64,000 nucleotides of DNA, taken from contig KN880493.1 in NCBI GenBank assembly GCA_000934385.1, positions 1 to 64,000 on the forward strand, given 5' to 3'. The notes beneath the pieces were generated by a model. The model saw only the letters and a program-made list of their open reading frames with translations. It had not been told where the DNA came from and did not search any database. A program made the position numbers and the translations under genes. This DNA comes from Cylindrobasidium torrendii FP15055 ss-10. Its lineage: Eukaryota; Basidiomycota; Agaricomycetes; Agaricales; Physalacriaceae. Numbering within the stretch: position 1 is the stretch's first letter; the number at the start of each line of letters is the position of its first letter. Of this stretch, positions 11,407 through 22,388 are shown piece by piece.

Positions 11407-12921
11407 ATGATTCGCGCGCATCGTCCTGCTCGCTTGCCCACTCCTCCGGCGTACAGCACGACCGACTTTTACACGGCTGCGCATGCCTGTTATGCCGCCG
11501 CACTCCCATCTCTGTCGCCTTATAGATTTTCACCGCTACAGACATCGACCCCGGTATCATCAGGCAGTAGCTGGGACTCGAACAGCTCGTCTCCGGCACC
11601 CCCTCCATTCTTATCCAAACCGAAGCCGTCGGCGACGCGCAGCACACGAGGCGCAAAGGCAACGAGGCGTACAATGGCGTTCAAAGCCCGAAAATTGCCC
11701 TCCCAGCAGCGCCGACTGAGCTCGGACGATGCGAAGCCCAAGACCTTGGCGCGGAGTCTCTCCGTAGAGGAGGTTCTCGCCGATGGTGAGCGAGGGACAA
11801 TATATCTTGGTGCGCCCCATTTTTCATCCATGTCCAATATTATCCTTATACGCCGTAGCCCGACACAAGAGTAGGATAGGCGCGCTGAAGGTGATGCGGA
11901 AGCAGGTCCTCGCTGAAGACTCTATCGATGGCGATGATATATGGAGAGCCAACAACGAAGTTAAGCTATATCGCGCTATTGACAAGAACATCGACGGCGC
12001 ACAATGGATTGCAACACCGTACTCCTGCTTCCAGGATGCAAGGAATCTTTATATGTTTATGGAGTTCGCACAAGGGGGAAATTTACGGGACTTGACTGGG
12101 CGATATGGAGTGCGTCTCTATCCTATCCAGTCCTGCGCCCCATGTACTAATTTGATCAGAGGGTCCTTACGTCTGACGAGGCGCGGTTCTATGTTGGTGA
12201 AATCGCACAAGGCTTAGGATACATACACTCGCTCGGCATCATCCACGGCGACCTGAAGCTCGAAAACGTTCTCATAGACGGTACTGGGCATGTAAAGCTA
12301 AGCGACTTTTCCTGTGCGATGACCATGGACGCCATTCCTGAGCTCTGGCATGGAACCATCGAATATACCCCACCAGAGATCGCCAAGTTCCGCGGTTACT
12401 TCGACCATACTGTCGACTGGTACGCGCTCGGCGTACTGATGTTTGATCTCATGGCTGGACACCTGCCGTTCTGGACAGCGAATCGCTCGCCGGAAGAGCG
12501 AGTCAAGCTGCGGCGTCAAGTCACTAAGGGCCTGTGTTCAATCCGGTGGCCGAGTCACGTACAAGGCCAAGCGAAGTACTTTATTCGGCGACTCATGCGC
12601 CGCGACCCTCGCAAGCGCCTCGGTGCCAACTGTCCGTTTGGCATCGCTTCCTTGCGTGAACCAACAGAGGTCTTGTCACATCGATTCTTTGACGGTGTCG
12701 ATTGGGATACTATCCAGCCTCCAGAGAGCTACGCCTGGAACTTCCATTCTGAGGATGACACTGCCGCGTGAGTTACCCTTGCGTTCACGGTCCCCTTCGC
12801 TGACTTCTTCGCTAGATTCTATCCAGGATCAGACTTGCCATTTGAGGGCTTCACACTGGACGCGAACGAGGACGAATATGGGCATCTCTTCACAGCGTAT
12901 CCCACCGCTGTGAAGAATTGA
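11407..12921 (+). CDS. AGC-like protein kinase with altered catalytic motifs (kinase 1)
   Basis: The N-terminal 120 residues are disordered and rich in Ser, Pro and Arg. The kinase domain follows: a weak glycine loop (DGERGTIYL), the ATP lysine in GALKVMRK, a hinge MFMEFAQGG, and a catalytic loop HGDLKLEN in place of HRDxKxxN. The metal-binding motif is DFS in place of DFG. YTPPEI and DWYALGVLMFDLMAG are clear. The tail FFDGVDWDTIQPPES...FEGFTLD...FTAYP matches the tails of the other three kinases in this window. Introns occur near 11816-11862, 12110-12160 and 12771-12816. The loss of the HRD arginine and the DFG glycine suggests altered regulation or weak activity; the catalytic aspartates remain. 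The RPRSNTV motifs of its relatives are missing. Confidence 0.82.
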
Positions 12922-13367
12922 AGAGTTATAGAACGACGATCTATTTTATGTGCAACATGTGCGACGAAGACGATGTACTCCTAGATGACTGTATATATCC
13001 CTATGTACGCTAGCTACTGTTTGTGTGTCCAACGAAATACGAAGTTTTATGCAATATTCACCAAGAATTGGCAATCTGGGACTCGGACGGGTTGATGATT
13101 GAGTAAAGGGGCTCGCCGCTCAGCCGGTGCGCCACTGATGGGATGATTGGGATCACAGGTGCGTCATCGTCACCCATATCCTTTCATGCAGACCCCCATC
13201 TTTATAGGACATTCTTTAACGTTTAACCACGACAAGCCAGCGACCCTACCTGACTCAGCACAATGGCTTTCGCTCTTCATTTGCTGACCAAGTAGCTTTG
13301 TTGCCTAATGTGGAGCACCTCAATAAACGCGTGGGAACAACGCGGTTCTTTCTTGTTTTTGACCACC
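12922..13367. other. Spacer between tandem kinase genes
   Basis: 3' flank of kinase 1 and promoter of kinase 2. A TTTATA sequence near 13200 could serve as a core promoter element. No coding signal is visible. Confidence 0.4.
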
Positions 13368-15054
13368 ATGTCTACATTGCCTCCCAAAAAGCCACCCTTC
13401 GTGGTCGGCCGGCGCGTCGCACCACCAAAACCACGAGCATCCGCGAAACTTGTTCCCGCATTTGGCAACTCCGAAAAACCTTCAAACTTGTCAAAGGACG
13501 ATAGCGACTACTTGCGGCCAGACACTGCGCGAACCCGACCGCGTTCCAATACTGTTGGATGCCGCCCTATCCTTTCATCATGCGAGAACAAACCCTCAGG
13601 TTCTAAAAAGATTGTATTTGGCCCTGTTTCCGAGGCGAAACCTGCGGATCCTACCCCGACGCCTGCCGTACGCGCCTGTAAAGTACGGATCACCGAGCAG
13701 CCAGATCACACGTCGACGTCTGACCGAAAAAATCCCCGGACGCGGCCTCGAGCTATGACCGTGATTGCTCGACCTGCGTCTTTGACATCCTCCCGAGTTC
13801 CTGCACGTAATCTCTATCAGAACTCACCTGAAGAAATGGAGAAGCGGACTCGGTACGCCGATATCGAGGTATTCCATACATTCGCAGCAGGCTCCTCAGG
13901 ATGTGTACGAATAAGTAAGTATTCCTATATTATATCGTCCTCTGGCTAAGCGTTAGCAGTACGCTACAAGGGTAGCGTAGCGGCGATGAAGGTCGTCAGC
14001 AAGAGCGGCGTCCTGGAGAGCGAGTCGAATAGACCGATTCTCGAGCGGAAGGTCGCTGCTTTGAACAAGGAGGCTGAGATCACTGCCATCCTTTCCCGCT
14101 CGAGGTCACCGTATGTGGTGAACGTTTTCGACTCGTTCCAGGATGCAGAAAATCTATACTTCATGATGGAGTTTGTACAGGGAGGATCGCTAGTCGATGT
14201 CCTTGCAAAATGTCAGGTATATCTATTTAACCCTATGAATATACGTAATGGACAACTGAACAATGTGATCCAGTACCCTCGACGCTGCCCATCTGCGTTC
14301 ACTCCATTCTTTGTCGGCGAGGTCGCCCTTGGGATTGTACACTTGCATTCCTGCGGGATCATGCATCGCGATATCAAGCCTGAAAACATCCTCATCGGCG
14401 CCGACGGACATCTGAAGATATGCGACATGGGTTTCGCGACGAACGCGAAGTTCAGTGTTGATGTGGTAGGCAGCTTCGAGTTCATGGCGCCTGAGATCCT
14501 GCGCATGGAGCGGTACTCGCGCGAAGTGGACTACTACTCGCTCGGCGTCCTGGCGTATGCTTTGCTCACTGGTGGGCGGCTGCCATTTGAATGTGCGAGC
14601 GATGATGCCCATGAGCGTTGGAGGGTCGTGACACGAGCGGCGCGAGAACGACAGCCTCCTAGTTGGCCTGATCCTCACAAATTGTCAGATTGCGAGCGGG
14701 AGCTGGCGGAGTGGCTTCTGGCGAGCGAGCCGAAGGATAGACTGGGAACGGTATTGTTGTCAGATACGGTGTCCAGTCCAGCGCGGGGTGTCCCGAAGGA
14801 GATGATGGACCATCCATTTTTCGATGAGTTTGACTGGTTATCTCCGCGCCCTATATTCCAACCCGGTCTGAGTGACGAGTTGGACACAAGCTGGTGTGTT
14901 GAATATCCTGATTGCATCACGGGTCTAACCACAGTCATATAGCTTCACCTTCAACGGAGAAAACGACCAGTGGCAAGGGTTCAAGCTGAGCGCCAAAGAG
15001 GATGTCGAAAGTGATCTATTCGAGGCATTCCCTTCCGTAGTTCGTAGGATGTGA
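13368..15054 (+). CDS. AGC-like protein kinase with RTRPRSNTV motif (kinase 2)
   Basis: I chose the ATG at 13368 (ACCACCATGT context) because the resulting start, MSTLPPKKPPFVVGRR, resembles the start of kinase 3. The N-terminal disordered region has RTRPRSNTVGCRP and a variant RTRPRAMTVIARP. The kinase domain has the ATP lysine in AAMKVVSK, the hinge MMEFVQGGSL, an intact catalytic loop HRDIKPEN, DMG instead of DFG, and GSFEFMAPEIL. The glycine loop (AAGSSGCVRI) is weak. The tail reads FFDEFDW...FTFNGENDQWQGFKL...FEAFPSVV. Introns lie near 13915-13958, 14218-14273 and 14892-14940. It is tandem to kinase 1 and probably arose by duplication. Confidence 0.87.
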
Positions 15055-15234
15055 AGGCGATTGGTCTATATCAATGCAGTCTTCATCAAATACGAGTGGT
15101 CTGATTGTATCTTTGACTCTCACGTTCAAACTAGCGTTTGATGGTATTTCAAATTATCGTTCAAGTCAAGTAGCCAAAGGATACAGAAACAACAAACTAT
15201 GACTATGTAAGTACGGTGTAGCCTCTAATGCGCA

Positions 15235-16958
15235 TTAGGATCCCAAAACCACGGCCTTGCGCTTATATTGCTTCTCATTCCAGTGGACACCATGCCCTCG
15301 CAGTCGGAACGCCTCCATTGGGAGAGCCGCAAATGGCGGGTACGTCCTGCATGTGAATGCGGGTGTGGGCTCAGTGATGTCGTTTTCGTCGGGATATTCG
15401 GGAAAATCCTCTGCTGCTGCAGCGAAAGATTTTGGACGCGGAATCGTCTTTCCAGGAGGAGGATGAGTGGGATATTCAGAGGGGGAGGGGTCCGACTCAG
15501 GACCTGGTGCGCCATCGCCTCCATGCTGGGCACCCGAGTTCTTCTTCATCTGGCGCGCCTTTTTTGTCGTAGGCCTAATGTCAGCGTTACTCCTTTCAAT
15601 GTCCATGCCGTCGCCTATGGAAGCTGGGCTTGCCTCTCGAGGTCGCTTGACACCCCGGCCGTTGCTTGTGGTAGCAACCGGAAACTCCGCAACACCCTGC
15701 AGTAAGTCCTCGAAATCCTCGTCCAGACGGCCTTCGTCATTTTCGGGCTCATCGTCAGCCTCCTTTCCAGGAATCTCGCTATCCTCAGAGCCTATAGCGT
15801 TGAAACTGGGGATCTTGTTCAACGACGCCTGCTTCCTCTTCTCCTTGTTAATCCAGAACGGCTGTTTGGAATGTGATGCCGCGGCAGTGCTCTTGCCAGA
15901 CCGCTGACTCTTCCCACGGCGACTATGGCCAGTATTGTTGGTAGTTCCTCCGCGCAGTGTACGCACAACCTCAGGCCGGGACATGTCAATCAATTCTAGA
16001 CGTTTAAGGACTTCGATCTCAACGGGCGTAGCCTCGTCAAACAATCCTAAATCAATAGCGAAGTCGTGCGCATCTTGTAGTTCAGCCTGAACAGCCAAGG
16101 AAAGGTGAGCATATGGGTTCGATGTAGGAGATCCGATGATGCGTCTCCGTATCTTCGTCAAGGAGGCGGCTTCTGAGTAGGCAGGATGTGTAGAAAGCCA
16201 TACTGGGATTGGCTGGGTTGGCTGTAATAGAACATGGCGAGCCTCGTTTGTGTCCTCTCCAGATTCCGTCGCGTGCCAATCCACCTTCAGTGCTGAAGGC
16301 TTTAAAGGAATCACGTGGTGGGGATATATACGACCTGGAGGAAGTAGCTAAGATAAGAGATTCATGAGTTGGTCAAATGCATAGATTAGAAGATGAGTTC
16401 GCTTACGCTCCATACATCCACCTTCTTCTCGAGGCCCTCCTTCGAGTTGTACTCAATGATTTCGTGCAGGGCATGGAAGAGCTCCATTGATGGTCGCGTT
16501 ATGAAATCGTCGGCATCATACGATCTGTTGACATCTTCGGTGGCTTGAAAAGTTTCAAGAGTCATTAGAGTATGTTCGAACTAGTTATAACTGTACATAC
16601 TTTCGAGGAGATTCAAGTGGTGATCGACGTCAAAACGTGCATTAAGCATAAGGAAGAGACGAAGACCGAACAGAGCTGATTCCGCGTGACGAGAAAATAC
16701 GTGCTGGATGATGAGTCTGGATGACTCTGCATTGTTGAACCAGTTTCTTCCGGGCTTAAATGCATGGAGCCTGATTTCCTTCCTTGCAGACGCGGGTCGA
16801 GGTTCTGTATACTTGCGAATTCGAGAGCCCTTGGTTGCAGGGACGCCAAGATTATTGAGGATCTTCTCCACTTCAGCGTCAAACTCCTGTCGGCGAGCTT
16901 TTTCTTCAGCTTCACGGAGCTCTCTTTTTACTTTGCGGGAACTAGTTCGAGAGGCCAT
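15235..16958 (-). CDS. Unrecognised nuclear-looking protein, about 520 residues
   Basis: The protein starts MASRTSSRKVKRELREAEEKARR, a charged helix. A globular-looking region with LESALFGLRLFLMLNAR-type helices follows, then a second region ending VDVWSLLPPGRIYPHHVIPLKP. The C-terminal half is disordered with Lys/Arg clusters (SRRGKSQRSGKS, NKEKRKQAS, GVKRPREAS, TTKKARQMKK) that could be nuclear localisation signals. Acidic patches occur too. Two introns, near 16550-16607 and 16349-16408, join in phase. I recognise no catalytic motif. It may be chromatin- or RNA-associated, but that is only inferred from composition. Confidence 0.7.
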
Positions 16959-17435
16959 GTCTGGGGATATATGGATAGACGTACCCCGCTAGCAGAGGGT
17001 TTTATTCGTCAAGTGTGCCGAATGACGTTCTCTCCCAGGTTACTTGTTCGCACAGAGTATTGTGTCCTTCACAATCTTAAAGGGCTAGCTGTTATCCTCT
17101 GCATTGTTGCAAACCAATGCGGAAGAGCGATTTGTCTGTAAACAATGTCACAGCGCGTCTCTTTGTCTCAAAAGACCTTTGATCTGATGAGCCATTGAGG
17201 GATTTGCAACAAGGTATTGGAGTCACTTCTTGATGCGGTACGTCGAATTTTGTTGCCGAGAATGCTAAGCGACGTCCTTTTGTCACGGTTCTTTGTGCGT
17301 TGAATGAAAAACACATGTGAGCGCCACCGCCACAATTGCGGCCGGCACAATTTCTACATCGAGCGGATCACTTACATACTGATCGACACACCTTGTCTTC
17401 TCACCATCACCACCACCCATCGCAGCAACTTCGCC
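16959..17435. other. Intergenic region with the promoter element of the tandem family
   Basis: Promoter space between divergent genes. The stretch 17380-17410 (gatcgacacaccttgtcttc, then a CACC-rich tail) resembles sequences upstream of the other tandem-family members. No gene is visible. Confidence 0.45.
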
Positions 17436-18639
17436 ATGAGAGAGGAGAAAGTCTTATATCGCCCAGAGGATATATCTCTCGACGGCACCTTTCGTGGGGG
17501 CGTTATATTGCCCTTCTTCCACAGCCAAAACACAATGGTATGCAACCGCGCCTTACAGGTGGTGTCCATGGTCCGTTGACACGCTACATAGATTCGCAAA
17601 CTCGAATATTGCGGGGGTCTAGAACCAAACACTATTGCACAGAATGCAATTTGCCGGGAGAATGTCATTGCAGGTAAATACTGAGCGATCGCACACCCAC
17701 TCTGTACTGATAATAGCCAGTTCGGCCTAGTGTTGAAATGAGCATCAAGATGGGCACTCTTGTGTTCCTTCCAGATTCAGCTACACTAGACAGGATCTTG
17801 ACAACAACGAATCACAATTTATCGTGTCCTCCAAGCGAGCGCATAGGCTTACGCGATGTAGGCTTTTCTCAATATCATCTTTGCTAGTCTAACTGTTGCC
17901 TCAGATACCAGAATTTTCTGATTGCTCTTATACGCTACTGCTCCGTCCGTCCTTCAAGACTATCCTGCACCTGCGCCACCCGAAAACAGGTCGCATCACA
18001 ACACATCGCCATCCGTATCCTGCTCTTCCTCAGTTTACTCTCCCCTCCAATCCATGGGTTGCTGCACTTGGGGCATATCAGAAGGTCGCCATTCGCTCCT
18101 ACTCACTGGACTTGCCAATTTTGCATAGGATTGGACGCCTCACACGTCATGCGACACTCCCAGATTACTTTCGCGAGGTCTCACCTCCAGTAAACTGCCC
18201 GTCCCTCACAAATTCTTCCTCGTCTGAAGAGTCTTCCGCGGAATCATCGGTCTCTGGGTCGACTAGCTCTCGTAAGAGGAAGCGGGAGGAGGACGCGTCA
18301 AACCCGGGTGTCGCAGAGTGGGTGCGCGAGACGCAGGGAGTCAACTTCTTGCGTCTGAGGCCAGACAACGTCGGCGAATACGCCGATGAGCCGTCGACTT
18401 CACTACAACCGATTGTTGTTCGCGATGCTAGGTTGGCACCCTGGTACGAACTGGCGAAGGTCAAATGTCCTCAGGTAGTTGCTCAAGTCTCGCCACCGTC
18501 GAGTGAGACGGAAGAGGAGGTTTTATCCCCCGTACCAGAGGTCAAACGACGGCGCCAGACACAGCCTAAACGCGCTATCAAAACAAGACAACACCCAACT
18601 ACACCCCAACGACGTTCACCACGATTAGTTGCCCAATAG
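17436..18639 (+). CDS. Tandem-family protein A (HPxTG/PYxxLP family), unknown function
   Basis: Four exons join in phase to about 350 residues. The N-terminus has RPEDISLDGTFRGGVILPFF, ending at methionine 34 where the first intron falls. Middle exons read IRKLEYCGGLEPN and VFLPDSATLDRIL...HNLSCPPSERIGLRD. The last exon starts IPEFSDC and carries the core LRHPKTGRITTHRHPYPALP followed by FTLPSNPWVAALGAY. An acidic serine linker, a basic KRKRE cluster, and the block NPGVAEWVRETQG...RLAPWYELAKVKCPQ come next. A second basic cluster (VKRRRQ) lies near the end. I do not recognise this as a named family. The two basic clusters suggest the nucleus. It is the first of three intact tandem copies. Confidence 0.72.
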
Positions 18640-18901
18640 TTATATATCTACTTTTGTTCATGGGATTACTGGAGTTATCTTACTGTATTATATCATTGAC
18701 ATTGTTATTTTTGAATCCAATCCACGAACCAGTTGGCTGCTTATTTTCAATTTATGCAAGCTAATTCCGCGTGGAAAGTTATTGACCACGGGGAGCTAAC
18801 GGACAACTGGTCAGTGGTCACACACTTTGGAATAACGATCGAAATTCCTTAGTCTCCTACCACCATCTGACCACCACCGCCACCAGAACCGTCGCATCAC
18901 G

Positions 18902-20118
18902 ATGGCAAAAGTTACCAAGGAAGAAGTTTTATATCGTCCTGAGGACATCTCTCTGGACGGCACCTTCCGCAAGGGTGTTATCCTCCCCTTTTTCTACAGT
19001 CAATCTACAATGGTGTGTATCGAACTTGGCTGATGCCGCCGGCGCGTTGACCCTCTGTACAGATTAGGAGAGTCGAGTATTGTGGAGGTTTGGAACCAAA
19101 CGCGATAGCACAGAAAGTAATAGTTCGAGAAAACGTCGTGGCAGGTGACAACCAGTCGCATTTTTGCATCACAGACGCTAACAAGACTTAGTCCGTCCCA
19201 GTGTTGAGATGAGCATCAAATCAGGGAGTTTTGTCTTTCTACCAGACTCTGCTACTCTGGCTAGAATCCTGAAGGTCACACGTCACAATCTATCGTGTCC
19301 GGCGGACGAGCGCATAGACATACGCAACGTATATGCTTTTTCGATTAACCTTCGCATCCAACTGACCTTGCTCTCAGATACCCGAATTGTCCGACTGCAC
19401 CTATGCGCTGATCCTTGACCCCGTAGTCAAGGTCCCAATACATCTTCGCCATCCTAAATCTGGTCGCATCACGACGCATCGTCATCCATACCCTGCATTC
19501 CCTCGATTCACTCTTCCTTCCAATCCGTGGATTGCTGCACTAGGAGCGTTCCAAAAGATCGCATTCCGCTCCAAAGCCCTGGACTTGCCGTTGTTGTACA
19601 GCTTTGGACGCCTCGTAGTAGATGCTGCGCTACCAGATTCCTTTCGCAAGGCGTCCCCTCCAGCAAGCTGCCCGTCCCTTACGAGTTCGTCCTCACCGGC
19701 GGATTCACTGGCCGAATCATCTGATTCTGGGTCGGTCAGCGTGCGCAAGAGAAAGCGCAAGCAGGAAGCGTCAAACCCTGATGTTGCGGAGTGGGTTCGT
19801 GAGACGCAAGGGATTCACTTCCTGCGCCTGAGGCCGGACAACGTCGGCAAATACGCAGACGAGCCCTCGACGTCTCCAGAGCCTAACGTCGTTCGCGATA
19901 CCAGGTTGGCACCTTGGTACGAGCTGGCGAAGGTCAAATGTCCCCATGTTGTTGCTTGCCTCTCGCCGCCGTCGAGTAAAACGGAAGAGGAGAAGAAGGG
20001 TGTATCTCCTGGACCAGAGGCCAAACGACGGCGCCAAACCCCGCCTGGACGCGCTATTCAGGCAAGACAAGAACGGACCATACCCCAACGACGATCACCA
20101 CGATTCGTCGCTCAATAA
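18902..20118 (+). CDS. Tandem-family protein B (HPxTG/PYxxLP family)
   Basis: Same four-exon layout as copy A, with introns at equivalent places near 19013-19062, 19146-19191 and 19329-19377. The N-terminus is MAKVTKEEVLYRPEDISLDG. The core is LRHPKSGRITTHRHPYPAFP, then FTLPSNPWIAALGAF. The acidic/serine linker, the basic VRKRKRKQE patch, the NPDVAEWVRETQG block and RLAPWYELAKVKCPH are all kept. The reading frame is open throughout and ends RRSPRFVAQ, nearly identical to the end of copy A. The strong similarity in exons, with drift in introns, suggests that both copies are under selection. Function unknown. Confidence 0.72.
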
Positions 20119-20310
20119 TTATATACGTGCTCTACATAGCCTCTGATTAATGGGATAATATAGTATTTACTGGAGTCACTACTGTATCACAATTGTCATT
20201 TCTATCATTTTAGAGTATGTCCAACAAAGCATTTTCTGCATGTTTTCGACTTCTGTAAGCTCGTCATAATTTGCGTGGAAAGGTATTGCCCTCGAGGCGC
20301 TAACACCGAA

Positions 20311-20360
20311 ACTGGTCAGTGGTCAGATCAACGATCGACATTCCTTGCCTTCTTACCAAC
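20311..20360 (+). promoter_or_regulatory. Conserved upstream block of the tandem family (pseudogene copy)
   Basis: The stretch has actggtcagtggtca followed by acgatcgacattccttgcc and a cttaccaac tail. A close match lies at 18807-18863 upstream of copy B, and shorter matches lie at 17380-17410 (copy A) and 20984-21014 (copy D). It sits 30-80 bases before each start codon, which fits a promoter or transcription-start element. Shared descent by duplication alone could also explain it. Confidence 0.45.
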
Positions 20361-20384
20361 ACTATCACAATATTAGCTTCGACA

Positions 20385-20763
20385 TGGAGAAAGAAGTTGG
20401 TACTCAGGAAACCCTATACCTATGGCTCGCTAGAAAAATCGGCTATCTCTGGCAAAAGAAAGCGAGAAATGGGCGCGCCAAATCCCGATGTTGCAGGTTG
20501 GGCGCGTGACACACAATGGGGTCAACTTCATGCGGCTCAAATCACCAAACATCGGTGGATACGCAGACGAGCCGTCAATCCCGCCAGAACCAACCGTTGG
20601 ACGTTATACTAGGCTGGCGCCTTGGTACGAGCTGGCGCAGGTCAAATGTCCTCAGCTTGTTGCTCAAATCTCGCCACCCACCGGAGGACAGGGACAGCAT
20701 ATCGCCCAAACCCAAGGATCATTAGCGGCGGTGAGCAACATCATTCTGATCCACTCAACTTAA
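20385..20763 (+). pseudogene. Truncated and frameshifted tandem-family copy C
   Basis: The conserved upstream block and an ATG (MEKEVGTQE) are followed directly by the 3' part of the gene, starting at SGKRKREMGAPNPDVAGWARDTQ. About 700 bases of coding sequence, including the HPxTG core, are missing. After DTQ an extra base shifts the frame: GVNFMRLKSPNIGGYADEPS and RLAPWYELAQVKCPQLVAQIS are read one frame over. The break leaves neither half functional as a family member. A nearby 3' sequence (20764-20815) still resembles the ends of copies A and B. Confidence 0.8.
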
Positions 20764-21032
20764 ACAGGAACAGTTTCTTCCTCGACGACGCTCCCCATGC
20801 TTAGTGGCTCAATAGCTTTAGACTGCTGTACCTATTGTATCGTCTTATTCTTACCGCTGCTGCTCTGGAATTCTACTACTGCTTCTAACTGTGAAGCATG
20901 CGCATATAGTAGTACGCATTGGAAGTTGGAACCTGGGATTCAGATTGATCGTCACTGGCACGATCGTTTTGTGGCCGGATCATTGATCGACGTCCCTTGT
21001 CTTCCTACCACCATTATGACCCAACGCTTGAC

Positions 21033-22168
21033 ATGACTGCAGAATCAGATGAAATTCTATATCGTCCTGGGGATATCTCCTTCGATGGAACATTTCGCAA
21101 GGGAGTTATTCTGCCCCTTTTCCATAGTCAATCTACAATTGTGTGTATCCAGTTTCTCTGATGCCCATGGTGCGCTGATCTACTCTGTAGATTAGAAGAC
21201 TCGAATATTGCGGAGGCGTAGAGCCCAACACCATCGCTCAAAATGTCATTGTCAAAGAGAACGTCATTGGAGGTAATCTTCGGCCATTATTTCTCCCACA
21301 ATACACTGATAATAGCAAGTACGCCCTAGTGTTGCACCGTTCTTCAGGATGGGCACTTTCACCTTTATCCCCGACACGGCTACGTTGAACAGAATACTGA
21401 GGGCGACGACTCATAATTTGTCGTGTCCACCGGACGAGCGCATAGGGTTTCGCGACGTACTCAGGCTCTCTTTCTTCAATATAATTCTACTCAGTCTGAC
21501 ATTACTTCTAGATACCAGAGTTCGCCGATTGTCAGTACACACTATTCATTCGCCATTCATTCCAGGGCACCATTCATCTTTGCAATCCAAAAACTGGCCA
21601 GATCACGACACATCGCTCACCGTATCCCGCACTTCCTCGATTTACCCTCCCTTGCAATCCCTGGATTGCCGCAGTCGCAGCATTCAAACATCTTATTTTT
21701 CGCCTGGACCCACCGGATTTCCCTTTGTTATTCAGAATCGGACGCCTCGTGTTCCATGCCGACCTCCCAAAGTACTTTTGCATGGTACCCGATCCAGATC
21801 CGCCGTCTCTTGCGGATACCTCTTCATCCGAAGAGCCGCTAGTGGAATCATCTGTGTCTGGGTCGACCAATACGCGCAAGAGAAAGCGTGAAGAGGGCGA
21901 GCCAAACCCTGGTGTGGCAGAGTGGGTGCGTGAGACGCAAGAGATTAACTTCCTACGCCTGAGGCCCAACGACGTCGGAAAATATGCAGATGAGCGGTCG
22001 ACGTCGCCAGAGTCTATCATTCGACGTGACGCTCGGCAGGCCCCTTGGCTTGAGCTAGCGAAGGTCAAATGCCCCCAGATTGTCGCTCGTATCACCACCT
22101 CGCTGGAGGAGGAGGAAGAGGAGGCTGCATTGCCCGAAGTCGAGGCTAAGCGGCGGCGACTCTGCTGA
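21033..22168 (+). CDS. Tandem-family protein D (HPxTG/PYxxLP family)
   Basis: The start MTAESDEILYRPGDISFDG is followed by the same three introns as copies A and B (near 21140-21190, 21273-21318 and 21459-21512). The core is diverged: NPKTGQITTHRSPYPALP, then FTLPCNPWIAAVAAF, where the first histidine is replaced by asparagine. The C-terminal block NPGVAEWVRETQEINFLRL and the basic patch TRKRKREEGE are kept, but the tail is shorter and ends VEAKRRRLC. The frame is open from start to stop. It is the most diverged of the intact tandem copies. Function unknown. Confidence 0.7.
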
Positions 22169-22388
22169 CACTATCAAGCCCAGACATAGTTAGAATACAT
22201 CTTACTGTCTAAACGATTGCGATGAGCAGTGCTGTGGTACATTATTGCATATGTATATTGCCAGATTTCCCTTGGTCCATGTTCGGCCTAGTGTATCAAT
22301 TGTTCTTACTCTTCTCACTACTATTACAATTTGATTTTTCAGTGAAATCGAACATCGTGGCATCTCAAGCATTTGCTACAGAAAGACT

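Noticed and set aside
17436..22168. Tandem array read as a transposon cluster
   Set aside because: No transposase or reverse-transcriptase motif, no terminal repeats or target-site duplications, and the copies keep introns at the same places, which fits gene duplication.
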